From Microcoleus sp. FACHB-672 (GTDB lineage Bacteria; Cyanobacteriota; Cyanobacteriia; Cyanobacteriales; Oscillatoriaceae), in NCBI RefSeq assembly GCF_014695725.1, contig NZ_JACJOU010000013.1, positions 186,001 to 250,000 on the forward strand: 64,000 bases of DNA. The letters run 5' to 3'. The translations under genes were made by a program, and so were the position numbers. Position 1 is the first letter of the stretch; each line of letters begins with the position of its first letter. This document shows, one piece after another, positions 39,389-48,227 of the stretch. The notes below the pieces were generated by a model. It searched no databases. It saw only the letters and a list, made by a program, of their open reading frames with translations, and was not told the origin of the DNA.

Positions 39389-39417
39389 ATTCTGCTTTAG
39401 TTTGATCACAGCAGAAT
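39389..39417. terminator. Hairpin between convergent genes
   Basis: ATTCTGCT pairs with AGCAGAAT across 13 nt, nested inside a weaker GCCCTTAC/GTAGGGGC pairing (39364-39371 with 39418-39425, one mismatch). It lies between the nblB-like and cyclase stops; the T-run is poor. Confidence 0.45.
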
Positions 39418-39444
39418 GTAGGGGCTGTTCATTTACTAATCTCT

Positions 39445-42400
39445 TTATAATTTTTCCTCGAAGGTTTCAATCCCGTTCCAACTTCCTGCTTTCCCAGATA
39501 TTTGCAGCTCTTGAGCGCGTTTAACATAAAAAGCAGCTGCTTTATCTTGAGCATTCACCTGCAAAATTTGCTCAAAAACTTGACACGCTTCAGCAAAGTT
39601 TTGATTTTCATAAAGATTAATAGCTTGTTCAAAATCAGATTGGGTTTGCAGTTTTAAAGCTTTTTCTTGGGCTGGATCTGCGTCGTAAATTTCAAAGACT
39701 CCGACGGCTTCTTGCTTACCTTTGACTTTAACTTTACCCAAAAATCGATAGCAATAGTTTGCCGGATCGTTGAGACAATTCAGCGTTTGTTCGCTGATTA
39801 CAATCCCTGAACCATAAAGTTTTGTCAGTCCTTCCAAACGAGATGTCAGATTCACCGCATCAGCAATTACCGTTGTTTCCATCCGCTGTTCTTCTCCAAC
39901 AGTCCCTAGCATTAAACTGCCGGTGTGCAAACCAATACCAATCGCAATCGGAGGGTCGCCATTTTCCTGCCGGTGAGTGTTATAAAGTGAGACTTGCTGT
40001 TGGATGGCGATTGCTGCTTGCACCGCATCTTCTGCGGTTTCGGGAAACAATGCCATCATCGCATCTCCAATATATTTATCGATAAAACCCTTGTGATTCC
40101 GAATCACAGGGCCAACCCGTTTCAAGTAGTCGTTAATAAAATCAAAGTTTTGTTTCGGTGTCATGCTCTCTGACATAGCTGTAAACGAGCGGATGTCAGA
40201 AAACAAAATTGTCATTTCTTTAAGAACTTGGTCCCCTAATTTAACATCAATGATGCTTTCATGTCCTAAAAATCGCAGAAACTCATGAGGCACAAAACGC
40301 CCGTAAGCAAGGGTTATTTTTGACAGTTGAATGTGAATTTTAATTCGCGCAAGCAATTCATTTTTTGAAATCGGTTTGGTTAAATAATCATTAGCACCTG
40401 AAGTAAATCCTTCCATTAAATCGGAAACATGATTCTTCGCGGTTAGTAACACTACCGGCAATTCATTTGCCGCAAATTTTTCCCGAAGTTTTTGACAAAC
40501 TTCATAGCCGGTCATTCGCGGCATCATGACATCTAAAAGAATGAGGTCTGGTTGAAACCCTTGTTCAATTGTTGCTAAAGCTTCCACCCCATTTGTCGCT
40601 TGCGTGAGAGAATAGTTTTGCAGAGATAAATGGTTAACAAGCACTTGCAGATTCACCGGCTCATCATCCACAATTAAAATTTTAAAATCTCCTTGAGAAG
40701 CGTTAAATTGAGCAGGATTTAGTTGTGAATCTTGATTAAGCAGTAAATCTGAAACAAAGTTGCGTTCTGGCAAGGTGTCTTCTTCGTTTGTTACAGCTAA
40801 GTTTGATAATTTCAAGCGAGGATTGCTGATATTTGTGGGTTGCCTATCTTGAAATGACACCGGCAGGGTAAACGTAAACCGCGAACCTTCTCCCACCGTT
40901 GATTCCACCCAAATTTTGCCGCCGTGCAACTCGACAAGCTGTTTGGTAACGGCTAAACCCAAGCCGGTGCCGCCGTATTCTCTGGCAGTTGAACCATCCG
41001 CTTGTTCAAACGACTCAAAAATTCTCTCCCATTTGTCAGGGGAAATGCCAATGCCGGTGTCAGAAACGGTAATCGCTAATATTGGTAATTGCGGATTGAG
41101 GATTGGTGAGGTAGAAAATTCTTCTGCATTTTCTAATACAGCAGAAATTTCTATTGTGCCGGCTTCAGTAAACTTGATGGCGTTGCCAATTAGATTGTGT
41201 AAAATTTGTTGTAACCTATTTTCATCAGCCTCTACCGGCGGCAAATCTGGATCGATTCTATTGATTAGCTCTAAAGATTTTTTGCTGAGGAGAGGTTGGC
41301 TCAGCGTCAACACGACATCTGCAATTTCTCGCATTCCCACCGCACTTTTTTGTAGTTCAATATTTTTATGTTTGAGTCTGGAAAAATCGAGAATATCATT
41401 AACAAGCTGAGTTAGACGTCGGCCACTTGAAACAATTAAAGAAAGATTGGCAATTTGCTGTGAAGTTATCAAGCCGGTGGCTCCATCAATCATGGATTCA
41501 GCAATGCCGATAATGCCGTTAAGGGGGGTGCGAAGTTCGTGAGATGTATTTGCCAAAAACTCATCTTTGAGCTTGGCGATTCGCTGCAATGTAGCATTTT
41601 GCATTTCTAGTTGGTTTCGCGCTTCTGTAAATCGGCGTTCTAAAATAACCACCAGAAATAAAATAAAGCCTAACATTCCCCAGTAATAAGTCTCTACCGG
41701 CCAGCTAATAATTTTCAGGCTTTCCAGAATATCTGGCAGAGTGCAAAGTGCAAAGACAGTAAACCCTGATGTAAACAACTTTGCTTCAATATTTCCTTTT
41801 AAAGCGACTTTAATTGCACTTGCAACTATAATGAATGTACTTCCAATAAACAGAATAAAAGCGATATTTACTGTAGCGTCTAAAAAAGATGATTTAACGC
41901 TCACTAAAGTTAAAGCGACAACCGCATAAACAAGATGCAATTGCCATAGCCGCCTGATGATAGATTTACTGCCGGTGCCAAATATTTGCTCGAAAAAATA
42001 ATATAGCCCAACAGGTATTAAATAAAAGGAGGCTAGCATGATCGGTTCATAATATTTGGGAATCGTAAAAATTAAGTTAATCGTGTGGTTGTCTAAAATG
42101 CTGTAAATTCCTAAGCAAATTGAAAAAAAGCTAAATCCTAAATAAACTTTTTTTGTGCTATCTTTTAACAAGTATAAAAACGGGAAAAATCCAATTAACG
42201 TAAATAGACATCCTAAAACAAACTTAAAAATTTCTTTTTTAACGACTGATTTAATTAGCTGTGAAAGCGAGCCAACAACTATCTTTTTATCAAGTTTAAT
42301 ATCAATTAAGCTCTGAGAATCTACATTCGCTCTAAAAAGCAATATTTGATTTTGTAAATTAGGTCTTACCGGAATAATCCACCAACTTCTATCTTTAAAT

Positions 42401-42837
42401 GTGAGTATGTTGTCGGCTGCATCTAAATCGGCAAATTTACCAATGAGCTCCTGATTTTGATAGACTTCAAATGACCAAGAAGCTCCTTGCAAATTCAGGC
42501 TGGGATATTGCCATCGGCCTTCAGGCAACTTAACACGAAACCAAGCCATTTTTTCTCCCGGAGGTTTCGCTAATTTTGCGGGAATTTGCAATGATTTCCA
42601 CTCAGGACTGGAGAGTTCCTGATAACTCCACACCGGCACACCCGCCGCATCAAACGGTGAATCACCCCAGCGGTACTGCCAACCTTCTGTAATCGCCACC
42701 GGCAGTGAATTTGTGGATTGCGGAACACCAACATAACTCGACTGAGTCGAAAAAAGCTGGCCCATTAGCATAGCCAACAAAAAAGCGCCTAAACATAATA
42801 GAATGTGGGCGCGGTTCCAGCGAGATACAAGCCTCAT
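39445..42837 (-). CDS. 7TM hybrid histidine kinase - receiver - class III adenylate cyclase
   Basis: 1130 residues. N-terminal signal/anchor helix (about 8-28), extracytoplasmic 7TMR-DISM-like beta domain (about 40-190; WFRVKLPEGRW), seven membrane helices (about 205-405), HisKA with His433 in NTSHELRTPLNG, HATPase (NLIGNAIKFTEAG, DTGIGI, GGTGLGLAV), receiver with phospho-Asp769 in ILLDVMMPRMTG, class III cyclase (about 860-1010) with both metal Asp residues (LFSDIRSFT and DKYIGDAMMAL) and VNLTSRLEG, and TPR-like tail. The Lys and Asp at the purine-specifying positions favour ATP, so the output should be cAMP. One polypeptide covers sensing, phosphorelay and second-messenger synthesis. Confidence 0.9.
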   Translation of the reverse strand: MRLVSRWNRAHILLCLGAFLLAMLMGQLFSTQSSYVGVPQSTNSLPVAITEGWQYRWGDSPFDAAGVPVWSYQELSSPEWKSLQIPAKLAKPPGEKMAWFRVKLPEGRWQYPSLNLQGASWSFEVYQNQELIGKFADLDAADNILTFKDRSWWIIPVRPNLQNQILLFRANVDSQSLIDIKLDKKIVVGSLSQLIKSVVKKEIFKFVLGCLFTLIGFFPFLYLLKDSTKKVYLGFSFFSICLGIYSILDNHTINLIFTIPKYYEPIMLASFYLIPVGLYYFFEQIFGTGSKSIIRRLWQLHLVYAVVALTLVSVKSSFLDATVNIAFILFIGSTFIIVASAIKVALKGNIEAKLFTSGFTVFALCTLPDILESLKIISWPVETYYWGMLGFILFLVVILERRFTEARNQLEMQNATLQRIAKLKDEFLANTSHELRTPLNGIIGIAESMIDGATGLITSQQIANLSLIVSSGRRLTQLVNDILDFSRLKHKNIELQKSAVGMREIADVVLTLSQPLLSKKSLELINRIDPDLPPVEADENRLQQILHNLIGNAIKFTEAGTIEISAVLENAEEFSTSPILNPQLPILAITVSDTGIGISPDKWERIFESFEQADGSTAREYGGTGLGLAVTKQLVELHGGKIWVESTVGEGSRFTFTLPVSFQDRQPTNISNPRLKLSNLAVTNEEDTLPERNFVSDLLLNQDSQLNPAQFNASQGDFKILIVDDEPVNLQVLVNHLSLQNYSLTQATNGVEALATIEQGFQPDLILLDVMMPRMTGYEVCQKLREKFAANELPVVLLTAKNHVSDLMEGFTSGANDYLTKPISKNELLARIKIHIQLSKITLAYGRFVPHEFLRFLGHESIIDVKLGDQVLKEMTILFSDIRSFTAMSESMTPKQNFDFINDYLKRVGPVIRNHKGFIDKYIGDAMMALFPETAEDAVQAAIAIQQQVSLYNTHRQENGDPPIAIGIGLHTGSLMLGTVGEEQRMETTVIADAVNLTSRLEGLTKLYGSGIVISEQTLNCLNDPANYCYRFLGKVKVKGKQEAVGVFEIYDADPAQEKALKLQTQSDFEQAINLYENQNFAEACQVFEQILQVNAQDKAAAFYVKRAQELQISGKAGSWNGIETFEEKL

Positions 42838-42960
42838 TTTTTAACTCTCCTGAGAAGCGAGCCGCAATGTTTTGGCACCACTTAGCCTAGTTTGAAGCGC
42901 CATACAAAAGCGCGGAATCTGACTAAGCAATGATAATCCACTTGCAGCTTAATATACTCC

Positions 42961-43734
42961 TTAGAAGGCAGCGTGACCTAAATCGTCTGGGGTTAAATGG
43001 GAGTGTACGATCTGACCATCGCGGAACCAGACGATGCGGCGGGTACAACGCGCGACATCTGGTTCGTGCGTCACCATAACAATTGTGATACCGGCAGCAT
43101 TGAGTTCGGAGAAGATATCAATCACTTCTTGAGTGGTTTTAGAGTCCAAAGCGCCGGTGGGTTCATCTGCCAGTAGCAACACGGGACGATTGACAATTGA
43201 ACGAGCGATCGCCACCCGTTGTTGCTGTCCCCCTGATAGCTGATTGGGTTTGTTATTCAGCCGGTTTTCTAACCCGACTCGAATTAGTGCTTCTGTTGCT
43301 CTATCTCGCCTTTCTTGAGGGGAAACACCGGCATACACCATCGGCAGCATCACATTTTCTAATGCTGACAGTTGCGACAAAAGGTGAAATTGCTGAAATA
43401 CAAACCCCAATTTGAGATTGCGAATCTTTGCTAATTCTGTTTCGTCCATTTCCGCAACATCCAACCCATCAAGATAATATTTTCCCGATGTGGGCCGGTC
43501 AAGACAGCCGATAATATTCATAGCGGAAGATTTGCCCGATCCAGAAGCCCCCATAATCGAGCAGTATTCACCCTGTTCTATCGTCAAATCCACACCGTTA
43601 AGAGCGCGAACTTCTGTATTGCCCATGCCATAGATTTTGGAAACATTTTCAAGCCCGACAATCACCGGCTTCTGCACTGCCGGGTTGTTGTCTAACGTTT
43701 TCAGGGCTTGACTATCTAAGGGTTGGTTTTTCAT
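42961..43734 (-). CDS. ABC transporter ATP-binding protein, MacB/LolD type
   Basis: 257 residues. Walker [12 protein letters not shown]-loop FQQFHLL, signature [14 protein letters not shown], Walker [14 protein letters not shown]-loop [10 protein letters not shown]. The phrase [13 protein letters not shown] is typical of the MacB/LolD/DevA subfamily, which powers FtsX-like permeases for export through an adaptor. It lies downstream of the adaptor and permease genes on the same strand, but with an opposite-strand gene in between. Divergent AT-rich promoter region 43735-43900 on its upstream side suggests its own promoter. Confidence 0.95.
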   Translation of the reverse strand: MKNQPLDSQALKTLDNNPAVQKPVIVGLENVSKIYGMGNTEVRALNGVDLTIEQGEYCSIMGASGSGKSSAMNIIGCLDRPTSGKYYLDGLDVAEMDETELAKIRNLKLGFVFQQFHLLSQLSALENVMLPMVYAGVSPQERRDRATEALIRVGLENRLNNKPNQLSGGQQQRVAIARSIVNRPVLLLADEPTGALDSKTTQEVIDIFSELNAAGITIVMVTHEPDVARCTRRIVWFRDGQIVHSHLTPDDLGHAAF

Positions 43735-43900
43735 AAGGATATTCGCGCTAGAGACTCAATGACTGGAAAAATCAGGAGAATACACTAATTTTAATTAAAC
43801 CAAGAATTTAAAGAAAAAATATGTTTATGGCTATTTTATCTATTGTAATGTTAATTTAAAAAATAGAAAGGTAAAGGTTCCTATAAATACGGTTAAAAAG

Positions 43901-44320
43901 ATGTTTCGTTTTGTGCCGGCAATCGTGATCACGACTTCAATTTGTACCTTTGCGACCCTTGCTTTAGCGCAAAGAAATCGAGAGCCGATTCCAGATCGCA
44001 ATGGAGATTACAATTCAATCCAGAGACTCAGCGCCAACGGTCAGGAAATTCAGGGAGTTGCCGGCGAACATCGATCTTGGCGAGTTGTTACCGAAGGTTT
44101 AAACTGCCGTAATGGCCCTGGCGTCAATCACCGAGTTAGCCGGCAATTTGCTCAGGAAGATTTGTTTCAAGCGGCAAGCTTCGGTCGTGGCGGTTCTGAT
44201 GAAGTGATCGTGATTCAGCGGGACAAAGCCGGCAAACCTTGGCTACGGGTGGAACTTAACGGGGGTCAGTGTTTTGTCAGAGCAAACAGCCGATATATTG
44301 AACCTAACAGCTTGGAGTGA
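43901..44320 (+). CDS. Secreted SH3-like domain protein
   Basis: 139 residues. Signal peptide (RFVPAIVITTSICTFATLAL, cleavage near ALAQ) and one bacterial SH3-like domain (about 60-135; WRVVTEGLNCRNGPGVNHRV, VIQRDKAGKPWLRVELNGGQ, CFVRANSRYIEP) with two cysteines (NCRNG and QCFV) that may form a disulfide. Such domains bind peptidoglycan or peptides in the periplasm. It is encoded opposite to, and exactly between, the permease and ATPase genes, with its stop 3 bp from the permease stop. Confidence 0.85.
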   Translation: MFRFVPAIVITTSICTFATLALAQRNREPIPDRNGDYNSIQRLSANGQEIQGVAGEHRSWRVVTEGLNCRNGPGVNHRVSRQFAQEDLFQAASFGRGGSDEVIVIQRDKAGKPWLRVELNGGQCFVRANSRYIEPNSLE

Positions 44321-44323
44321 AAT

Positions 44324-45541
44324 TTAAGCACTTCTGAGGGCAACAATTGGGTCAAGTCTAGCCGCCTGGCGTGCCGGCACTACTCCGAAGAAGAAACCAA
44401 TGCCACCAGAAATGCTGGTAGCCATAGCAATTGCCACGAGAGAAACGCCACCCTTCAAAGGTGTAAACGCTCCGATCAGCATGATACCGCTAATGCCGAA
44501 ACCGACACCAATTAAACCGCCCACAACTGACAGAATGACTGATTCAATCATGAACTGAACCAGGATATCTTGCTGGGAAGCGCCAATTGCTTTACGCAGT
44601 CCAATTTCCTTGGTGCGTTCGGTAACGGAGACGAGCATAATGTTCATAATTCCAATGCCGCCTACAAACAGAGAAATTGCCGCAGTTGCCGCCAATAGTA
44701 ACGTTAGCGCCCCTGTAATGCTGCCCAAGGTATTCATTAACTCCTGCTGATTTCGCACTGTGAAATCATCTTCATTTATGATTTTATGGCGCAATCTCAG
44801 TAGATTTTCTATTTGAAACTGCGCCTTTTTCATACTCGCCTCATCCTGAATAGAGACGGATATAAAGGTTACCTGAATCCCATAAGGAGATGACCGGCCT
44901 ACAATCCTTCGCGCCATTGTGGTAATTGGCACGTAAACATTCATGTCCTGATTTTCACCAAAACTTGAACCCTTTGGTTGCATCACGCCAATAACTTGCA
45001 GGCTGACATTTTTAAGACGAATCTGTTCGCCCAGCGGGTTTTTATTTCCAAACAATTGCTGGGCTATTTCTGAACCCAGAACCACAACATCTTCTTGCCG
45101 CTGCAAATCTAAATTCATCAAAAAGCGGCCTTTGGCAATATCGAAACTTCGGACAGAAAGATATTCTGGCGTGGTTCCCATAATCGTTGCTGAGATATTT
45201 TTGTTGCGATAGGAAAGTAGTTCGCTGCCGTTGAGTGTCGGCGCAACTTCACTAACAGAAGCAACTTGCTCAGCAATTGCTTTTGCATCATCCAGTACCA
45301 GTGTTTGGGGCGGGTAAATAGGCCGTCTTTGAGCTTCAGGACTCCCTGGAATTACGAACAACAAGTTTGAGCCTAAAGAATTAACCTGATCGCCAACAAA
45401 TTTTTGCGCTCCTTCTCCGATCCCAACCATTGCAATTACTGAAGCATTGCCAATAATAATTCCCAGCATGGTTAGGCTGCTTCGGAGTTTATTGGAGAGC
45501 AACGTTGTGGTTGCCATTTTGACGCTTTCAACAATATCCAT
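44324..45541 (-). CDS. ABC transporter permease, MacB/FtsX type
   Basis: 405 residues. N-terminal helix (about 20-42; LTMLGIIIGNASVIAMVG), a large periplasmic MacB core domain (about 45-270; GANLLFVIPGSP-like SNLLFVIPGS, VVVLGSEIAQQLFG), then three helices of the FtsX domain (about 285-395) with GIMNIMLVSVTERTKEIGLRKAIGA. It works with the ABC ATPase and a periplasmic adaptor to export lipids, peptides or glycolipids; the substrate is not readable. It shares a 246-bp spacer with the upstream adaptor gene. Confidence 0.94.
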   Translation of the reverse strand: MDIVESVKMATTTLLSNKLRSSLTMLGIIIGNASVIAMVGIGEGAQKFVGDQVNSLGSNLLFVIPGSPEAQRRPIYPPQTLVLDDAKAIAEQVASVSEVAPTLNGSELLSYRNKNISATIMGTTPEYLSVRSFDIAKGRFLMNLDLQRQEDVVVLGSEIAQQLFGNKNPLGEQIRLKNVSLQVIGVMQPKGSSFGENQDMNVYVPITTMARRIVGRSSPYGIQVTFISVSIQDEASMKKAQFQIENLLRLRHKIINEDDFTVRNQQELMNTLGSITGALTLLLAATAAISLFVGGIGIMNIMLVSVTERTKEIGLRKAIGASQQDILVQFMIESVILSVVGGLIGVGFGISGIMLIGAFTPLKGGVSLVAIAMATSISGGIGFFFGVVPARQAARLDPIVALRSA

Positions 45542-45606
45542 TGTTCTTTGGTGATTTCTCTTTGGTTATTGATTAGGCTTTTTACAAAAGTTAGCGATTT
45601 TGGATT

Positions 45607-45717
45607 AAAAAACCACAGATACACACAGATAGTTTATTAAGATTGTTGGCTTTTGCAAAGTGTTTTGGAGGATTTAAAAACCGCAGATGCACGCAGATTA
45701 ATGCAGATGACTCAGAT
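45607..45717. repeat. Imperfect direct repeats, CCRCAGATRCACRCAGAT type
   Basis: AAAACCACAGATACACACAG (45609-45628) and AAAAACCGCAGATGCACGCA (45676-45695) are near-identical and the CAGAT word continues to 45717 (five copies in all). This repeat style is found in spacers of many bacteria. Here it sits between adaptor and permease genes. Confidence 0.6.
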
Positions 45718-45787
45718 AAGGTTAAGGGTTTTGATGCGTTTGGTTGCGGTTTTTTGAGGGTTTTGTTAGAGATATATGGATGAGGGT

Positions 45788-47362
45788 TTATTTAATCGTT
45801 TTGATCACATCTTCTAGTTTTTTACCTTCGGGAAGTTCAAGAAATACGCGGTCACCGGCTTTTACGCCATCTAAGACTTGAATTTGATTACCAATGGCAG
45901 AGCCAACGGTAACAGATTGAAATTTAGGTTGATTTTTTTCGTCAGGAATTAAGACGCCGGTTTCCCCTTTGTTGGTGACAATTGCCACGGTAGGAACCAC
46001 CAAAGCATTACTGAGATTGTCGCCGACAAATTTAATATCTACATTCATTCCCGACTGTAACTGATCTTTGCCGGCATCTATGCTCACCCGTACTTGGAAT
46101 AAGGTGACATCTCGCTCTTTCACGGCTTCCGGGGCAATTAAATGAACGCGACCTTTAAAGACGCGGTCAGGATAAGCATCGGCAACAATTTCAACCGTTT
46201 GACCGGCTTTAATTTGACCGATATCTGCTTCGGGGACTTTGGCTAAGACTTCCAAATCCCTCGCGAGGGCAACAATAGAAGTTGACGTTGCCGAAGACGC
46301 GTCAGAAGCAGAGGTTGCCGGCGTCACAAACGCACCTTCTATGGCGTATCTCTGCGTAATAATCCCAGCAAAGGGAGCGCGAACTTTTGTATCTTCCAAT
46401 TGCACTTCATAAAAGCGCACTTGCCCTTCCGCCTCGGTAACATCTGCCTTAGCCGCAGCAATTTCTTCTGGGCGCGTGCCATTTTGCAGCTGCTCTAAAC
46501 TGCTTTGGGCTTCTGCCACTGCCGCTTCGGCTTGTTCAATTTCCTCTGGGCGGGTGCCATTTTGCAGTTTTTCTAACCGACGGTTTGCTTCTGCAACACC
46601 GGCTCTCACTTGTTCTAGGTTTGCTTGTGCCCTACGCTCTTCATCGAGAAACTGATCCAAGTCTTTTCTGGCAATTGCCCCCACGTCGGCTAGTTCCCGG
46701 TTGCGCCTGACATTGCTGGAAGCCAAGTTTAACCGCGATTGCGCCTCTTCTACTTGCGCCTGTGCTCTCGTTACACCGGCTTCGGCTTCGGCAACATCCT
46801 CAGAACGGCTGCCGGCTCGCAATTGGTCTAAACTCGCCTGCGCTTGGTTCAGACGTGCCTGCGCTTGGACGATTTCTTCTGGCCGGCTCCCTGTCAGCCG
46901 CTGTTGCAAACGGGCTTTGGCGCTAGAGAGCCGCGCTTGTGCCTGCATTAGTTGTGCTTCTATTTCGGCACTTTCCATGCGAGCAACGACTTTCCCCGCC
47001 TCCACGCTGTCGCCTTGCTCTACATATAATTCAGCTAAACGTCCTTGTGTTTTCGGACTAAGATTGACCCGCTGCACCGGCTGCACTGCCCCACTCGCCC
47101 CGATCCGCACTGTCAGATTTTTTGACTCCACCGGCACGGTTAGCTGGCTGATATCTGCCTTGGGTGCGGCATTCCGCAACGCCACAAATGCCGTGCCGCC
47201 GGTGCCCAGCAACGCAGCCGCAATCAGCCCGATTGCCCAACCTTTCCCTTTCGGCATCCATTTTCGTTTGGGCTTGCCTGAGCGATCAACAGGCGGCTCT
47301 GGTGGCAGTTGCCGGTCTTGTTTGAGAGCTGATTCTTTATTCGTTGCTGGCTGCAATTGCAT
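45788..47362 (-). CDS. Periplasmic adaptor (HlyD/MacA/DevB type)
   Basis: 524 residues. Polar N-terminus, one membrane anchor (about 43-63; GWAIGLIAAALLGTGGTAFVAL), a lipoyl/barrel-sandwich half (QPVQRVNLSPKTQGRLAELYVEQGDSVE), and a long alpha-hairpin coiled coil (about 130-320). The hairpin contains internal repeats of the unit (L/Q)xxGTRPEEI (and GSRPEEI, GSRSEDV) about every 36-50 residues; then the second lipoyl half (EDTKVRAPFAGIITQRYA) and beta-barrel (VLAKVPEADIGQIKAGQTVEIV). It bridges inner-membrane permease to an outer-membrane channel. The hairpin is longer than in E. coli MacA, as in DevB-like cyanobacterial proteins. Confidence 0.93.
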   Translation of the reverse strand: MQLQPATNKESALKQDRQLPPEPPVDRSGKPKRKWMPKGKGWAIGLIAAALLGTGGTAFVALRNAAPKADISQLTVPVESKNLTVRIGASGAVQPVQRVNLSPKTQGRLAELYVEQGDSVEAGKVVARMESAEIEAQLMQAQARLSSAKARLQQRLTGSRPEEIVQAQARLNQAQASLDQLRAGSRSEDVAEAEAGVTRAQAQVEEAQSRLNLASSNVRRNRELADVGAIARKDLDQFLDEERRAQANLEQVRAGVAEANRRLEKLQNGTRPEEIEQAEAAVAEAQSSLEQLQNGTRPEEIAAAKADVTEAEGQVRFYEVQLEDTKVRAPFAGIITQRYAIEGAFVTPATSASDASSATSTSIVALARDLEVLAKVPEADIGQIKAGQTVEIVADAYPDRVFKGRVHLIAPEAVKERDVTLFQVRVSIDAGKDQLQSGMNVDIKFVGDNLSNALVVPTVAIVTNKGETGVLIPDEKNQPKFQSVTVGSAIGNQIQVLDGVKAGDRVFLELPEGKKLEDVIKTIK

Positions 47363-47649
47363 GACCGTATTCCTGAAATCAATCAGTAAAAATGAACGAG
47401 AATTCGTCGGATTATTTCTAAACTCTGGAAAGCAGGGCCGAACTAGGCGACATAACGATTGGCTGCGAATCAGCTGAATTCAACGCCGGCGGCTAGAGTT
47501 GTATTAATTGTAACGATTTGTAACGACTTTTTCTGGAATGGAAATCACTGAGGCAAAGATGCGAACCCTTCTCATCGGCTTACTTTCCAACTTACGCTCC
47601 CCATCACAGATCGCACGTCCTCCAGTTGACTCACCTGAGTGCATGACTT

Positions 47650-48153
47650 TTAAGACTTCTGCGAAACATTGGGCCGGTCTCTTGGGGGATGTTCTTGTTC
47701 CCAATGCTCAATCATCATTGGAAATTGCCCCTCAAAAAAAGCGTGAAAGTCGTGCATCTCTTGCAAGCGTTGCCGCCGCTGCGGATCTTCGCCTTCTAGG
47801 AGTTGCAACCCATGTTCAGCTAGCTGTCGAATTGCTGTGATTCGAGCAACTCGTTCTTTGATTAACGCTGACCAAGCACCCAGTTTGATACAAAAGTAGT
47901 CCCGGCGATCTCCGGGCAGGCTCGTGCGCTCTACTAAGCCGGCTTGAATCAGCAGCCGAGTCATGGTGCTAATCGAGCCTTTGCTAGCTTGCAAAACCTC
48001 GGCTAGTTCGCCTGTAGACTGGTGCGGCGGGTTTGAAATCAACAGCCAGCCTAAAATTCGACCGGCCATTCGAGGTAGACCGGCGAACTCGAACAATAAG
48101 CCCACTTCTTCGACAAACCGCTTCAATTCAAATTGCCGTTGCTCTTCGTCCAC
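47650..48153 (-). CDS. MarR/GbsR-family transcriptional regulator
   Basis: 167 residues, GTG start at 48153. Winged helix-turn-helix with GLPRMAGRILGWLLISNPPH, QSTGELAEVLQASKGSISTMT (recognition helix), and RRDYFCIKLGAW (wing), then C-terminal helices for dimerisation. It matches the GbsR branch of MarR proteins. It is the first gene of the export cluster on this strand, 287 bp before the adaptor gene, and a palindrome overlaps its own promoter (48210-48227). Most likely it represses itself and the transporter; the inducer is unknown. Confidence 0.88.
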   Translation of the reverse strand: MDEEQRQFELKRFVEEVGLLFEFAGLPRMAGRILGWLLISNPPHQSTGELAEVLQASKGSISTMTRLLIQAGLVERTSLPGDRRDYFCIKLGAWSALIKERVARITAIRQLAEHGLQLLEGEDPQRRQRLQEMHDFHAFFEGQFPMMIEHWEQEHPPRDRPNVSQKS

Positions 48154-48190
48154 ACGTTATGCCTTTGCCAGGGATTTGAACCCATCCGTA

Positions 48191-48227
48191 ATTTAACATC
48201 TTTCTGAATGTTCAGTCAAGACTGAAC
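48191..48227 (-). promoter_or_regulatory. Promoter of the GbsR-type gene with overlapping palindromic operator
   Basis: A perfect 8-2-8 palindrome GTTCAGTC-AA-GACTGAAC lies at 48210-48227. On the minus strand TTGACT (48219-48214) is a good -35 and TTAAAT (48196-48191) a -10, with 17 bp spacing. The -35 is embedded in the palindrome. The regulator starts about 38 bp downstream. This is the classic layout of MarR-type autorepression. Confidence 0.7.

Noticed and set aside
47504-47704. 66-codon minus-strand frame between regulator and adaptor
   Set aside because: Overlaps the end of the regulator gene in another frame, with no ribosome-binding site or recognisable features.
48165-48190. T-arm-like GGGTTCAAATCCC on the minus strand, possible tRNA or att site
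   Set aside because: No acceptor, D or anticodon arms flank it and the stem is only 3 bp beyond the loop; it falls in the leader of the GbsR-type gene.
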